From Lingula anatina (lineage: Eukaryota > Brachiopoda > Lingulata > Lingulida > Lingulidae), in the NCBI RefSeq assembly GCF_001039355.2, contig NW_019775382.1, positions 399,609-460,090 on the forward strand: 60,482 nucleotides of DNA. Direction: 5' to 3'. How positions within the stretch are numbered: position 1 is the first letter of the stretch; the number at the start of each line of letters is the position of its first letter. This document shows, piece by piece, positions 12,763-24,895 of the stretch. Under the pieces are notes generated by a model. The model saw only the letters and a program-made list of their open reading frames with translations, had not been told where the DNA came from and did not search any database. The translations under genes and the position numbers were made by a program.

Positions 12763-14007
12763 TATGTTTGTGTGCATGCATGCTGTGTGTAGAAAGGAGG
12801 CAGTACACATCGAATAAGGAAGGTGTTAAAAAACTTAACACATTTTATTTGTATTTCAGCTTTGCCATCCCTAAGAGTCATCATTGCAGCGGTAATTGGC
12901 TCACTTATATGTGGGCTGCTGTTAGTTATAGCACTGGGCTGTACCTGCAAACTATATGCTCTGCGTATGAATGAACATTACGGGACCAGGAATGAGACCC
13001 CCATGACACGCCTTCAGGAGCTCTTCAATGCTCGCCCTCCTCCACCCAACTACGATCGTGCAATGGTAACGTCACGCCCATACGACGAAGTTCAGCAGGA
13101 GATGCGGGCACAACTACAGGCTGCTCAAGAAGCAACAGAACAGCCAAGTGCCGCAAGTGGAGGGGGCAGCACTATGCAAGATGGGAATGCTAGTTCCAAT
13201 ACGAGTTCTGCAAATTCGTCAAACAACGCACAGCACAGAGACATGCTTTTAGTTTTTCCAGATTCAACAAGTAGTGACTCGGACTCGGAGACTGAACTAG
13301 GAAGGCGCATGAACCAAGTTAATATCTCTTTAGATTCAGACATCCAGGCAAGGTGGAGAAGGAAAAGGAAGAGTAGAACTAGAAGAGGAAATGGAGGTGG
13401 ATCAAGTAGGGATTCAGCAAGTCAAGCATCTGGCAATCCAGCAGGATCGTCGAGGCAGGACCCAGGAAGGGGTGACCCAGATCCAAATAGGACAGACGCC
13501 TCTAGTTTGTTATCTGCAGGCGATACTGCCAGCACCTCCACTTGTACAGATAGTGTGATAGTCTCCATGTGTGAAGACAACCCCAAGCCAGACACAAGTA
13601 CAATACAAACAAACCCAACTGAAGGGGGCGCTTGTGACCTAACTGCTCAAGATGAACCAAACCAATGTGTTACACCCAACATTTTAACAAATCAGAATGG
13701 TGAGGCAGTTGCCAGTGAGAGCTGCCAAGCCAACTCTAGTAACATTGTCAGTGACTCATCCAGTGAAACAGCTTTATTACACAGCCTTGGTGCAAATGCT
13801 GATGATGACCTTCCATCTAGTTCTGATCTTTCTTCGTATAGCCCAACACAGTCAGCTGAAGAGAGCCATGGTCCATTATCTCACTCAGAGACAAGTTACC
13901 AGTCAAGACCCAACCATGGAACAATGGCAGAGGATGAGGCAGCCACCCATCTCCTTGCTCCTGATGATTTTGACTGTGATGATGATGATGTCCCACTGTT
14001 AGCATAA
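6342..14007 (+). CDS. LRP12: LRP12/LRP3/LRP10-type CUB-LDLa transmembrane receptor (5' end missing)
   Basis: Single-pass endocytic receptor of the LDL-receptor-related group. Exons: 6342-6468, 8153-8367, 9150-9272, 9590-9742, 10167-10550, 10759-10875, 11466-11588, 11994-12119, 12860-14007. All junctions keep phase and give about 837 residues. Domain order is CUB (visible residues 1-114), two LDLa, CUB (about 206-333), three LDLa, transmembrane helix (about 460-485) and a tail of about 350 residues. This order is diagnostic for the LRP3/10/12 group, and the length is close to human LRP12 (about 859). LDLa repeats show CDGxxDC and GSDExxC motifs; the third ends in GGDERQC and has lost calcium-cage acids. 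The tail has a PPxY (PPNY) next to the membrane and ends with an acidic run then DVPLLA, a DxxLL motif that binds GGA adaptors in relatives. The signal-peptide exon was not found. Confidence 0.88.
9935..10105. repeat. dispersed repeat family C, copy 1 (intronic)
   Basis: It shares ordered blocks with 14377-14525 in the same orientation: TGAAATAAGGAG, CCTTTCCTTACTGAG, GGCAGTCCAAAAGA, and a final CTGGTAATGTGT-like block followed by AACAAAAG. It lies in the intron before the second CUB exon. Confidence 0.6.
12461..12662. mobile_element. MITE family A, PIF/Harbinger-like, copy 1
   Basis: A 202-bp element with terminal inverted repeats (GACTGCATTCCCAC at both ends, inverted) and inner inverted GATC-rich words. 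It is flanked by TAA on each side (12458-12460 and 12663-12665), a 3-bp target duplication typical of PIF/Harbinger-derived MITEs. There is no coding capacity. It sits in the last intron of the LRP12-like gene, opposite in orientation to copy 2 at 39298. Confidence 0.75.
12685..12758. repeat. compound (GT)n(GA)n microsatellite
   Basis: A GT run continues directly into a GA run about 100 bases before the receptor's last acceptor. Frames read through it on both strands are low complexity, not genes. Confidence 0.95.
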
Positions 14008-15110
14008 AGATGAATAAGAATTTTTGTAGATTTTAGGAGGAAAGGTTTTATTTGTGCTTATTGTTATCATTATTATTATTATCAAAAATCAATTGTAATT
14101 GTGTGTTCAAAGATAATTTAAATTTTAACACAAACATATAATTTTAGTCCATATTTTTTAAACATGACATTTTGTTTGACTTTGATTTTAAAAATAGAGG
14201 GTAAAATTGCAATTTGCTAATCGCAAATCATATTAAGGATGTTCAGTTCCAAAAAAAAAAAAAAGAAATGCAGGATCTGCTTACCACTAAAGAAGTTGAT
14301 TTTTGTTTAATTACTAAAGTGTTGAAGAGGATTTAAGCAGTGCAGAACAATAAAGTAATGTGCAGGGTGGCCGTGATTTTGAAATAAGGAGCCCAAGTTT
14401 CTTTCCTTACTGAGATGGGCTCCAATAACAAAAATCTGAAAAAAAATTAGTCCAAAATTTACATAGGTAGTCCAAAAGACAGCTAGCCAAATGCCCTGGT
14501 AATGTGTAAACAAAAGTAATAACAACTGAAATTGCATGACTTATTTTAACTTAAGAAAATTGATGATCTGGCATTTAAATAACTGTTATATTTATAAGCT
14601 CTTTTTAATCCTGAGTCACTGGTGGGATGGTAAAACAAGACTGTAATTTGTAAGTTGGTTTCACAAGAAGCTACTTAGACATTTCTTCTTCACTGCCAAT
14701 TTTTTCAAAGAAGTTTATAAACACAGCACAAATACACAAGCAATAGAAGTTGATATTCTAAAAGTTTTCAGTATAGTTTCAAGATTAAAACACGGTCATC
14801 AAATGGGGATTCTCCACAAGGAGAATTCTGGATTAAGTTATTGCTATTTAAAGTTAACAAGAGGTTTTTAATTCACTGACAAGTAATATTTGTGACATTT
14901 GGCACATTGTTTTTGTATGATATGCATAATGTAAGCATCGTACAACTGAACATTTTGAGGGGCATGTGTCACCCACCACATCAGGATTCACAGAATTTTT
15001 TCTGTAGAATGGAAAATGCCCCCCCCCCCCCCCCCTATTTTTTACTTGTCAGACGTTTAGGTTCAATGGATGTAGATTTGATGTTTAATTTTGAACAAAT
15101 GCAATAAAAT
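14008..15110 (+). other. probable 3' UTR of the LRP12-like gene
   Basis: Non-coding sequence after the TAA at 14005-14007. It contains an A-run, the family C repeat and a C-run of about 17 bases (15019-15035). An AATAAA at 15103-15108 is a reasonable polyadenylation signal; later AATAAA words would allow a longer UTR. Confidence 0.4.
14377..14525. repeat. dispersed repeat family C, copy 2 (3' UTR)
   Basis: Second copy of the 9935-10105 repeat, in the same orientation and about 15% shorter by eye. It lies in the probable 3' UTR of the receptor gene. Confidence 0.6.
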
Positions 15111-16092
15111 GTCTGTCGCCCTTACGAGTCCTCCAAGACACTAGTTTACATATGTAAATATAATTTATCCTGCTGTCAATTTGACAGCAACAGGTGATTG
15201 TTATCATGTTAATTAAGCATCGTACAACAATTAAACTGCAAGCAATTTTTACAGTACTTGTATAGTGTACAAAAGGTTGACTTTGAAATATGTGTTAAAA
15301 TGTTGACTATGTATTGTTTTTGTGTGCTATTTTCTGTATCCTGGATGTTATAGGTAATGCACTATAATTTCATCCAGTTCGGTTCATTGAGTATGGTCAA
15401 TTGAAATTTGAGTAAATTGACAAGTCTTAGAGTCTTTTTTTTAAAGCTCTGTTGCTCTCATCCCAAGGTTAAGAAATTATGAGAAACTTATCTCTGTTAT
15501 CAGCAATTACTAGACACAGCAAGAGGTGTGATGATGATGATTACTGGGTTGGTTGGCTGGTTTCCAGTAAATTTTGAAATTTAGATTGGTTTCACAAAGT
15601 CAGCACTATTTTCTATTGACATACCAGTGATTTGGGTGATTTACTGGTAAATTTTAGCAGAAGCATTTCATTTTAGAAGTTAGGAAAGGCTGTGTGAAAC
15701 TGAGCAAGGAATTGAGAGAGATGGTGATCAGAGATTCTGCTCAATTCTTAGATTCCCACATGCTGAATGTGCTGATAGATGAGCAGTGGAGGTGCACCAC
15801 CAAACTGTGGACCAAAAACATCAGATTTTATCAAAAGTCTTGTTTTTGTGAAGTTTAATCATCATCAGTTGAAAGATGTGGATTTTTGCTGCTTTACATG
15901 ATCATGAGTAACTGGTAGATTTTATTTATTAATAATAGCAATAGCACTGTATATAAAACATTGATTTACACCCTTATTTAAGTGCAATGTATTTGCATTT
16001 TTGCACATTATCCTAGAATTGAAAACAAAAGACATCATTTATATTTCATGTAATCAAGAATCAAGAAATGGCAATTACTTACAAAAATGAAT

Positions 16093-16124
<32 letters not shown>

Positions 16125-18116
16125 GTTTTTTGTTTTTTGTTTTTTCCCCACTTTTTATTTAAAGCGAAGTAGATAAAAAGGTGCTTTCTCAACAATATCA
16201 ACATATCTGCTTTTCTGTTCTTGAACTGATGACATGCAACCAGCAGAATATATAATTATGTTCATTTTATGCACAAGCTTACTACCTATAGGAAATTGTA
16301 TATGAGTGATTTGAACCTATGGTTGAAGCCCATTTATGTGGTCCAATTGCATATTTAGCAGATCAGGCAGGTCCCTTAGAATAGACTTTTTAACAGGATT
16401 TTATTTATTTATTTATACAATTCATATAATCTGTTCTCTATTTTGCCTTATGGAAACATTGTTTTTATTATTTTTTTATGTGATGGATACTTACACTCTT
16501 TCATAATGGAATTATAAAATCTGTTGAAATTCTGAGAAATAAAAAGTCATGTTTAGAGTTGAATTTTATGGTTTCCTCCGATTTTTAATAACAAGCCCTC
16601 TTTGAAGTTTAGAAGAAACATTTATATACAAAAGTTAGATCATTCACATAAAAGCTTATTTACACAACTCGGTACATAAAAAACAACACACGAGCTTTTA
16701 CAACAAGTTCTAATTAAAGCAGTTGTTTGCATGATAATATCCCTTTGGTCACTTTATCAATTAAATTTTGTAATCGCTGTACCAATTGATAGAAAAATTG
16801 TTCTCACATGAAAAATTACTCTAACAAGAAAATGTAAGTTGTAAACCTTTGAGAATACAAAGTTTACTTGTGTCCATGCTACATTTATCAATCTGAAGGA
16901 CTGGTGCTTTCTACAACTTTCATCTTATTCAATCTCTTAATAAAATAAAATTGTACCCAGCATGGCCCTTAACTATATATGCAGCTCCCTCTACACTGAA
17001 CATGAATGGATCACTAACTCACGATTTTCATCAATTTTTTTATTGAAATGTATGAAAATTGTACCCCAAGTATCAGAACGGAAAAGGTAACTTGCCTCCA
17101 CCCAGCATCCTCTCTGTTTTATGCTAAAAATAGATTGAGGTGGGTTTCCAGTACTTTGTAACACAAGGTGACAACAAATCTTTAATTTATCCATGATTTT
17201 TTTTAAACAATTTTTTTAACATTCTTACCCACGTTAACATACACGTCAAATTACTGGGCTAACAAACAAACAAAAAAAAAAAACTACTCTGTAGTTGGAT
17301 GATAGAGAGCTTTAAAATTTTAATAAGGGCTGCATAATTGCAAATTATCCAGCCCTTTGTGTATTACATTCAAAATAAAAATGTACCAAAAATACAGATT
17401 TTATTTAAAATTAACTAGAATGTCTTGCATGAATTTCAAATATATCTCTTGATTTTGCTTTATATACATATATTTTTTCTGTATAAATAATAATTTATCT
17501 ATCCATCAATGCACCATGCAGGTTTGAGATACATGAAAATTATTTTAATACTCCCATGTAACATGTACCAGTCACCAGTAGCCAGAGATGTGCAATGCAG
17601 CCAAACCTGAGTTTGAATATTCTATGTTTGGAATATTGTCCTAAAGTGGCCTGCCGAGAAAATATGTCATTTGCAGCAAAATTATTTTTCCAAATATTCA
17701 TTTTGATAAGGATGTTAGTCAGGGATAATCAATGTTCTGTCAAGGGATTAAACTGAAGAAAGAGCAGACACTGCTGTAAGGTGCTTGATTCTGCATCTAC
17801 AGCAGAACTCTGAGCATCATCGCCATCTTCATCATCTTTATCATCATAATTTTGGTTACAAGAGCCAGACTGAGATTTGCAAAACAGAAATTCAGGGGCG
17901 GATCCAGAGATATTTTCTGACAGTCTTCCAAATTATCTTTGTTGATCCATCTTCCTTTTTTGACCATCTTCCAACAGAAAAAATGTATATCCGTCAATGT
18001 AAAGCTGAAAATCCAGAAGACCCAGAAGATGGCCTCAATCTGCCCCTGGAATTTTGTGGTAGAACACAACCTGAACAGCCCCGCATCAATTCATTAGTCA
18101 CAAATCTTATTTCCCA
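15111..18116. other. intergenic between convergent genes
   Basis: No supported gene. It contains a T-rich tract at about 16097-16145 and ordinary AT-rich sequence. The part nearest 18116 is probably the 3' UTR of the minus-strand DUF4476-like gene. Confidence 0.4.
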
Positions 18117-21065
18117 CTAATATCCAGTTGGTGACAACCCCGGAAACCCAGTGGGTGCGGGTGCACCCCCATGGTAACCCAGAGGTGGTCCTCCTGCAGG
18201 GTAGCCAGTCTGAAATGTGAAGGGTTCCACCCCCTGTGTTCCTGGGTACCCTCTCACCTCCTGGTATGATTTATCTGGAGGGTAGGCGTAGGACGGGTGA
18301 CCCGTGTAAAACGAGGGCACAACACCAGGTTCTGCCTGAGGGGGGATTTCTATTTTTCCTTGGCCCTGGAAGATGGAGGTTTTGACAGTCACAGCACTGA
18401 TTTCATTTTCCATATGTTTTTTGAGATTAAATGTTCTGTCATTTAAAAGATAAAAGGACTGAAATTGCCAGGTGTACACCATCATGGTGAAAGTGAGCAA
18501 AGTACTGCTCAATCTATCTTGTACGGTAACTTCCCTTCTTTGTTTATTTTTTTTTAAATAAATTGACTCACTCACTTTTTTTATATATTCATTCATTTAT
18601 TTCTCTTGTATTTATTTATTTATTTATTTTTTTATATTTATTTATTCCGTAAACAAATTTATAACCAATATCTTATCTTTATTTGTGTTTGATCTCTTTG
18701 TACAACAACTACCAGTACCTACCGGTATAGTTAGAACCTGTTGTGCTATGCTTCCATACAGCTGGGGTACCAGGGGTCTGGCTTGTGTATACAGTCCCCC
18801 CAGGGCTGCATACCCCTGGTGTCCTCCTGCCGGGACAGCATCTGCCACATCCGACCTCACCTAAAATGAACAGAAAATGTGATGATGTCATGTCTGATAT
18901 CACATGTGAGTTCTGATGTCACTGATGATGATGTTATCTCTGATGTCATATATGTATGTTGTGATGTCACAGATAGAAAATGTGACCTCAAAATGAAATT
19001 AATGGGACATGCTGTTATGAGTATCATGCATGTTGTTGCCTTTGATGATGCCACATTAAATAATATGACTCTACCTAAATTGGTGGGAAATATGGCCCTA
19101 TTGTGCATAACATGACGGAATTTAATTTTCTCAACTACACAGAAAAATCATGTACTGCATGGTAGGTAAATTGATACTTACTGTGTTTAAAATTGACATT
19201 GCTCTCATTTTATCTCCTTCATAAGTAAAAGCACTTAGGATATATTCTACGCCTACTCTGCTTTGGCAGTCCACTAATGCCCTGCAATATATATGAAACA
19301 TTAAAATTAAGCACTGAAATGAACACGCATTTTTTTTCTAAACTCTGAGGTTATATATTTGCTGTAAGTATGAAAAAAATATTTAGTGTCAAATAATTTA
19401 GCATTATCAAGTGAATATTATGAAATATGTTTTTGTGTTCCCTTACCTTTTTATACAGTCTAATAGAATGAGTTTGTCATTGTGTACACTGGCAGAAGCA
19501 ATTATTTCCCTTGCTTGGTCACACGTCATACGACACAATCTCTGTGGGGAAAAACAAAATAAAGATCAATGCATATTACTTTATGTAGCAGTATTTTGCC
19601 TCACCTTTACTCACAACTGATAGAGATGGGATTTTTTCCTTATGCTATCCATTTCATTTCAGAAGTTGATTAAGGTACTTCAAAATGAAAATGAAACTAA
19701 ACTTGATGTGGATGATATAAATAGCCATCTCCTACTGTTTTGAGTCTACCTATATAATGCTGAAGTTCAATGTTTTGGGCAAATGTAAAATACCATTTAC
19801 TAATAGATGTTTTAAACAAAAGCATATTTAGGTCATCAAACTGATCTGTAACTCTCTTCATTTTTTCAGAGTAAGGTAACCAAAATAAATTAATGTTTCA
19901 TTAAGTTATTAAAAAGAGAAACCAAAATCTGTTTTAAAACGATATTAGAAGTGGTTTTTCTGTTGAAAATTTGTGAAACTGATCACAACAGTGCCTGGCT
20001 CTACTCACAGGTTCCATGATCTGCATAGCTCTGACTTTGTCTGATGGAATTGCAAATGCATTGAGCATAGAAGAAACCTGGAACAAACAGAAAAGTTTCG
20101 AACTGCTTAACATCATCAAACCTTTTCAGCCTGCAGGGTTTACTGGTGCTTCTCTCAAACAGTATTATATAGGGTAGATCTAACTGGATAGACAGCTAGG
20201 TCAACTGTGGGTTAATATACACACTCATGGCTTGTGAGACTGATAAACTACATATGAAATTGTCTTGGTTCAAAAATAAATGTAAAAACATACTTTCTTT
20301 AAGTATAAATGAAATTAAGTAAAAAAAAAAAAAAAAAAACCACTCCTGAGTGCATGAAGATAAATGAAACACGTAGTTCTGTTTTCTTTAGCTACAATAC
20401 AGAAATGCTCTTTTGTTCAATTTTTCTAAGGTTCTTAGCATAGAAAAAAGGTAAGCATTATTTCTACAGAATCAAACTTCAATGCCAGAAAAAAATCTAT
20501 CAAATTTCATTTCCCTAATCTCAGCTGGAACATATCATAAAAGGCACTGCATTATTGATCAATGTCAAGTACCAGTACCTCCAGACAGCATGAGATCAAT
20601 ACATCATTATTGATAGCCAGAAAACATTATATACTTCATATGTCTTGTAAGAATGGCATGAGAATGTAATGTTAAAAGAAACTTATATTTTATATGCTAC
20701 ATGTATCAATCACAGACTGGAGGATGTGGAAACAGTTTTTACTTAAATCAACACTTTCAGTGTTTTATCAAATTAATATATAGATTGTATGACAATAAGT
20801 TATTTCATGAAACAACTTTTTTTTATTTAAGATATTCTTTCTTTCAAGTTGGTGAGATGGATAAAAGAGAAAACCGTACATGTACATGTGTTAAGGTCCA
20901 AAATGTAATATGCATTACCTGATTGGCATTATAATAACCTTTGGCAGAAAACAAGATTTCTAGCTTCTTCTGTGATGAACCGGTCTCCTAAAAACAACAA
21001 AAAAGGGTTTTTCAGAATTGTTAACTTATGTTTGAAGATTTCTAAGACAGCAATAGTACATTTGA

Positions 21066-21110
<45 letters not shown>

Positions 21111-22261
21111 AACATCTAGATACATAAACATCTAAGATATACTTTATCAGGAATAAATTGTCCTGCTAAAGTATTATTTTGTTAAAAAACTTTAAATAAG
21201 TAAGAATTAAATAAATTAAATTTTTGTATTAAAAATGAACAATAAATGAATGATAAAAGCTACATAAAAATCACATTCTATTCTAAAAAAGTTAAAGCTA
21301 GGGGTTAATTGGTAAAAAAATTTTAAAGGTAAATGATTAAAAAAATAGTAAGATCTGTTGGCAATCTGTTTGAACTCTAAGAATGCCATAACATGGGTAA
21401 AACTTTTGTCAAAAACTGAAGACCTGTATGTAAACTCTTCAGTCCACTGGACTTGCAGACCTAAGAAACTACTCTCCTTAATAAGAACTAACTAGTCCTG
21501 AGAAGAAATTTACCAATACTAATATTGGAAATTATTGACTTACAGGTATGGCATCTACTTGAAATTCCACAAGTCAGATTAGACTGGTAACTTTGACAAG
21601 TCTTATTATTTTACTAGCCACAATATCTGCTGTCAAATCAAGAAAATAGTTTCAGACCAACTGTTGACTTATGTTGTTCATTGATTCACACACAGAAACA
21701 TCAGTACCATTATATATTGTAATTCTGAATTGTCCCCTATTTTACCTCAAACAATATTTCTTGTACCAAAAGATATGATAGGTAGATAAACGCACATGTA
21801 CAGTACTCCATAGAGCTGAGTAAATTATAGCATGATGGAAATTATTTATCTCAAAATCCTCAAGTTGAATTTTTCACATAAAATGTGTACAAAAAAATTC
21901 TAACACTGTAGCTGTTACGCATGGCAGTTTTCTCAACAAAAAAAAAAAAAGTATTAGCAGAAATAGAATAAATGTTGTGATCCTACATTGTAATTCTTCA
22001 TAATAAGAACAGGAATATTTTAATTTCGCTGTAACTTTTTCATAAAGAAACCAGAATGAAATAGAATCTGTGACGATGACAAACCAAGTGCAATCGTAAA
22101 CACTCAAGCTGTATGTATACTACATGTAGTAGCATTCAAATATAAATCAGTAAACATGTTAGTAAACATAAACAAAGCGCCGTGTTTTAATTCATACATA
22201 CCATCATTATTCTGTGAAGAAGAGCACCAAACTGCTCTGGATGCATCTGCTCTTTGGCCAT
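18117..22261 (-). CDS. DUF4476-like helical-repeat protein with Pro/Gly/Tyr-rich tail
   Basis: Seven phase-consistent exons on the minus strand: 22261-22202, 20987-20919, 20077-20009, 19541-19447, 19281-19182, 18860-18723, 18365-18117 (stop 18119-18117), giving 259 residues. Residues about 1-135 form roughly four helical repeats of 30-33 residues. Each has a hydrophobic pair, a short Ser/Asp-Lys turn and a second helix (compare SDKVRAMQI with GDKMRAMSI). This pattern matches my memory of the DUF4476 family, whose molecular role is not established. Residues about 178-259 are a disordered tail rich in Pro, Gly and Tyr (for example PSYAYPPDK and GYPAGGPPLGYHGG), like low-complexity adaptor tails. 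There is no signal peptide or membrane helix, so a cytosolic location is inferred. The start ATG at 22261 heads a short exon that ends at a strong donor (ATG|gtatgt). The family name is by eye. Confidence 0.72.
21069..21104. repeat. (TA)n microsatellite
   Basis: Uninterrupted TA repeat in an intron of the DUF4476-like gene. Confidence 0.9.
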
Positions 22262-22578
22262 ATTGATAACTTTCTCTGTTATGGAAAATCACGCCTGGAA
22301 TATCTTAGACCGACCTCTCAGCTATATTGTAGTTTACCGTTTCCTGACAACAGCATTCCGGAAGTCACTAGGGTTTATAAGAAATGCGGCTTAGAAAAGG
22401 TTTATGTTATGTTTGCAATAGTAATAGCCAAACATTCGCTATCATTTCAATATCAAAAATAAAAATAAACAGAAATAACTTTATCATGATGATATTTCAT
22501 ATTTTTTTCAAACAATATATGAAGTATGGAATTGTATTAAATATTCAAGTCTCAGTTTTCGTGACGGGCACCTGTCAG

Positions 22579-22697
22579 AGGTCAAGTAAGGTCAAGGTCG
22601 TTGGGGCGATAAAAGCCTCCGGTTTTGATGTTTCGCTGGGATGTTTTCCGCATTTTGAAGAAAACGTTAAGAGTGCGGGTACTGGAAACTGACGTCA
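22579..22697 (+). promoter_or_regulatory. nuclear-receptor DR4 and CRE cluster
   Basis: A perfect direct repeat of AGGTCA with a 4-base spacer lies at 22579-22594 and is extended by another half-site (TCAAGGTCG). A full palindromic CRE, TGACGTCA, follows at 22690-22697. They lie 320-440 bases upstream of the DUF4476-like start codon, on the side shared with the divergent phytochelatin synthase. The sites are visible; function is inferred. Confidence 0.35.
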
Positions 22698-23915
22698 ATA
22701 AGGTAATTACAGCCTAGCATATCCAAAAGTAAAAGAATATTGTTTATTATTACTGCTTTTCCTCTATCTGGAGATACATTACCACGTAACATGTGCACGT
22801 TACCGAAAAACACGTTTCATTTTGCTTTTGATTTACACTGTAGACTATTCCGGCATTAGACGACAATAATTGAATTTACGTCCTGACAGTCAAATGTATT
22901 GCTCGAAAATCCATACGTAAGCACTCCCTTTTTATGTGTTGACGCATGAAAGATATTCAGGTAAGTGACTGAATGAATTGGTGTTCAGCGAGCAAATCGG
23001 CTTTTTTTTTTTTTTTTTTGAGACTTTCGTTTTCTTAATAATATTAACATATGGCAACTACAAGGTTAAAGTTGTACATAAACTGGATTAGAATAAAAAT
23101 TGCAAGTAAAAAAACAGTTGCTTAAGATGAAGAATGTACAATATACAATAAATAATAGATAAATAAAGCACAAACCTCTAAAAATTTGGTAAAAGCAAAG
23201 GGCATAAAATAGAATATATACAATTAAGACCAAGTTTCAAAATAAAACACAGACCACTAAAAGTTTGATAAGGAAAAGGGAATAAAAGTGTTTTTAAAAC
23301 ATTTGGTTCTGAATTTTGGTACACTAAAATTTGTAACTGTCTATGCCCCAAGTTTTCTGTGTGGTTTGCAGGTTAATATATAGGTAGTTCAACTTAATAT
23401 AATTCTGTCATTTTTTATTTTTGCAAAGAATGATTGGCAGAGGTCTATGTGCAGCTCCTTTAGCGTAACAAGCTTTGCTTTGACTAGGGCATCAAGATAT
23501 GGTTACTCAGAGAATATAATTTTAAGTGGATGGATTCTATTATTTTGCATTGTTCTTTGGTTAATCTGGGTTGCTACACAGGACAAGCATGTTCAACAAC
23601 AGACTGGATTAACATCAGATATATCTGAACAAGATCTGATGAGGGCAGTTTGGCACGTGTAAGTTGGTGTAGATAATACAATTATGTACTAGTCTAGTAC
23701 ATGCTTCTTTATAGACAAAATTAACATGTTCAGACCAAGATAACTGCACTGTGGAAAATCATCATACACATATTGAAGTTTAAGTTCAGCAAATTTCTTG
23801 GAATATGATCGACCTTTGTAGGAGCTAGTTTACTGTTAATAAAATTATGATGGGTTCTGTGTTTTTTTTTTAAATTTTTATTATTATTAATATATATATA
23901 TATATATATATATAT

Positions 23916-24163
23916 NNNNNNNNNNNNNNNNNNNNNNNNNNNNNNNNNNNNNNNNNNNNNNNNNNNNNNNNNNNNNNNNNNNNNNNNNNNNNNNNNNNNN
24001 NNNNNNNNNNNNNNNNNNNNNNNNNNNNNNNNNNNNNNNNNNNNNNNNNNNNNNNNNNNNNNNNNNNNNNNNNNNNNNNNNNNNNNNNNNNNNNNNNNNN
24101 NNNNNNNNNNNNNNNNNNNNNNNNNNNNNNNNNNNNNNNNNNNNNNNNNNNNNNNNNNNNNNN
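23916..24163. other. assembly gap (248 N)
   Basis: A run of N bordered by a TA microsatellite on the left and a T-run plus G-run on the right. Frames read across it are meaningless. Confidence 1.
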
Positions 24164-24549
24164 TATTTTTTTTTTTTTTTTTTTTTGTGGGGGGGGCACC
24201 CTGTATTTTTAGAATAGTACTACATGTTCATGTATTTACTACCCCTGTACTTGAAGCTCCATCAGGCTTCAGACCAAGATGTTGTTCTAAATTCTGTGCT
24301 ACAAAATTCTCCCTTTTTCAAGGATTACATTAAATCCTGAAAACTTATAAAGTAAAATCATAGTTAACTTGAGTTAAGCCTTTCCTGCCAATACTTTAAA
24401 CCACTATCTTAAAATCTCTAAACAAGCTTTGCATGTGATTGGCACAAAAATTTCAGGTGTTAAGAAAAAAGGAGCAATCCTAATTGGTAATGGTCCTTTT
24501 GAAAATGTCCTAATCATGTTTTCTATATTTGTTTATCTACTAGTAACTA

Positions 24550-24895
24550 TTAAAGGGATAATAACTCTTCGTATGAGATCTATATTGCACAATAAAAACA
24601 TTGTGAATAACTCATTGAAATATAATACATTCTGTTTTACGACAAAAAACAGCAGTTATAGCTATTATTCTGATATCTGCGCTTGTCTTCAGATCACCTG
24701 ACCTCCATGATGGCTATACTCTGTTATAATCTCTTAAGAGATTTTAACAAAAAAACCAAACTTTTTAGAAAAAAAACAGCGACTAACTTTGAATGTAAAA
24801 ATTGATTCATTAACCATTGGTAAGTATGGGAAAATGGTTTTTTACTCCAGGAAAATTAATTTTTTGGCTAGTAATAAGAGTTATTATCCCTTTAA
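24550..24895. mobile_element. MITE family D, TTAA-ended, copy 1
   Basis: A 346-bp element bounded by perfect 20-bp terminal inverted repeats, TTAAAGGGATAATAACTCTT on the left and its inverse at 24876-24895. Both ends include TTAA, the piggyBac target, so a piggyBac-type MITE is plausible. There is no coding capacity. A full second copy lies inverted at 31376-31733. Confidence 0.75.

Noticed and set aside
12594-12974. Frames reading Cys-Val, Glu-Arg, Thr-His or Leu-Ser repeats
   Set aside because: They are produced by the GT/GA microsatellite in the last intron of the receptor gene.
22880-23290. Loose direct repeat (AAAGCACAAACC.CTAAAA versus AAACACAGACCACTAAAA)
   Set aside because: Similarity is short and AT-driven, too weak to call a repeat family.
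23447-23662. 71-codon plus-strand frame with one strong hydrophobic segment (LFCIVLWLIWVA)
   Set aside because: No acceptor with a good pyrimidine tract, no family match, and membrane-like runs arise easily in AT-rich DNA. A donor-like gtaagt at its end was not enough.
23870-24199. Frame crossing the run of N
   Set aside because: Its translation is unknown residues plus simple repeats.
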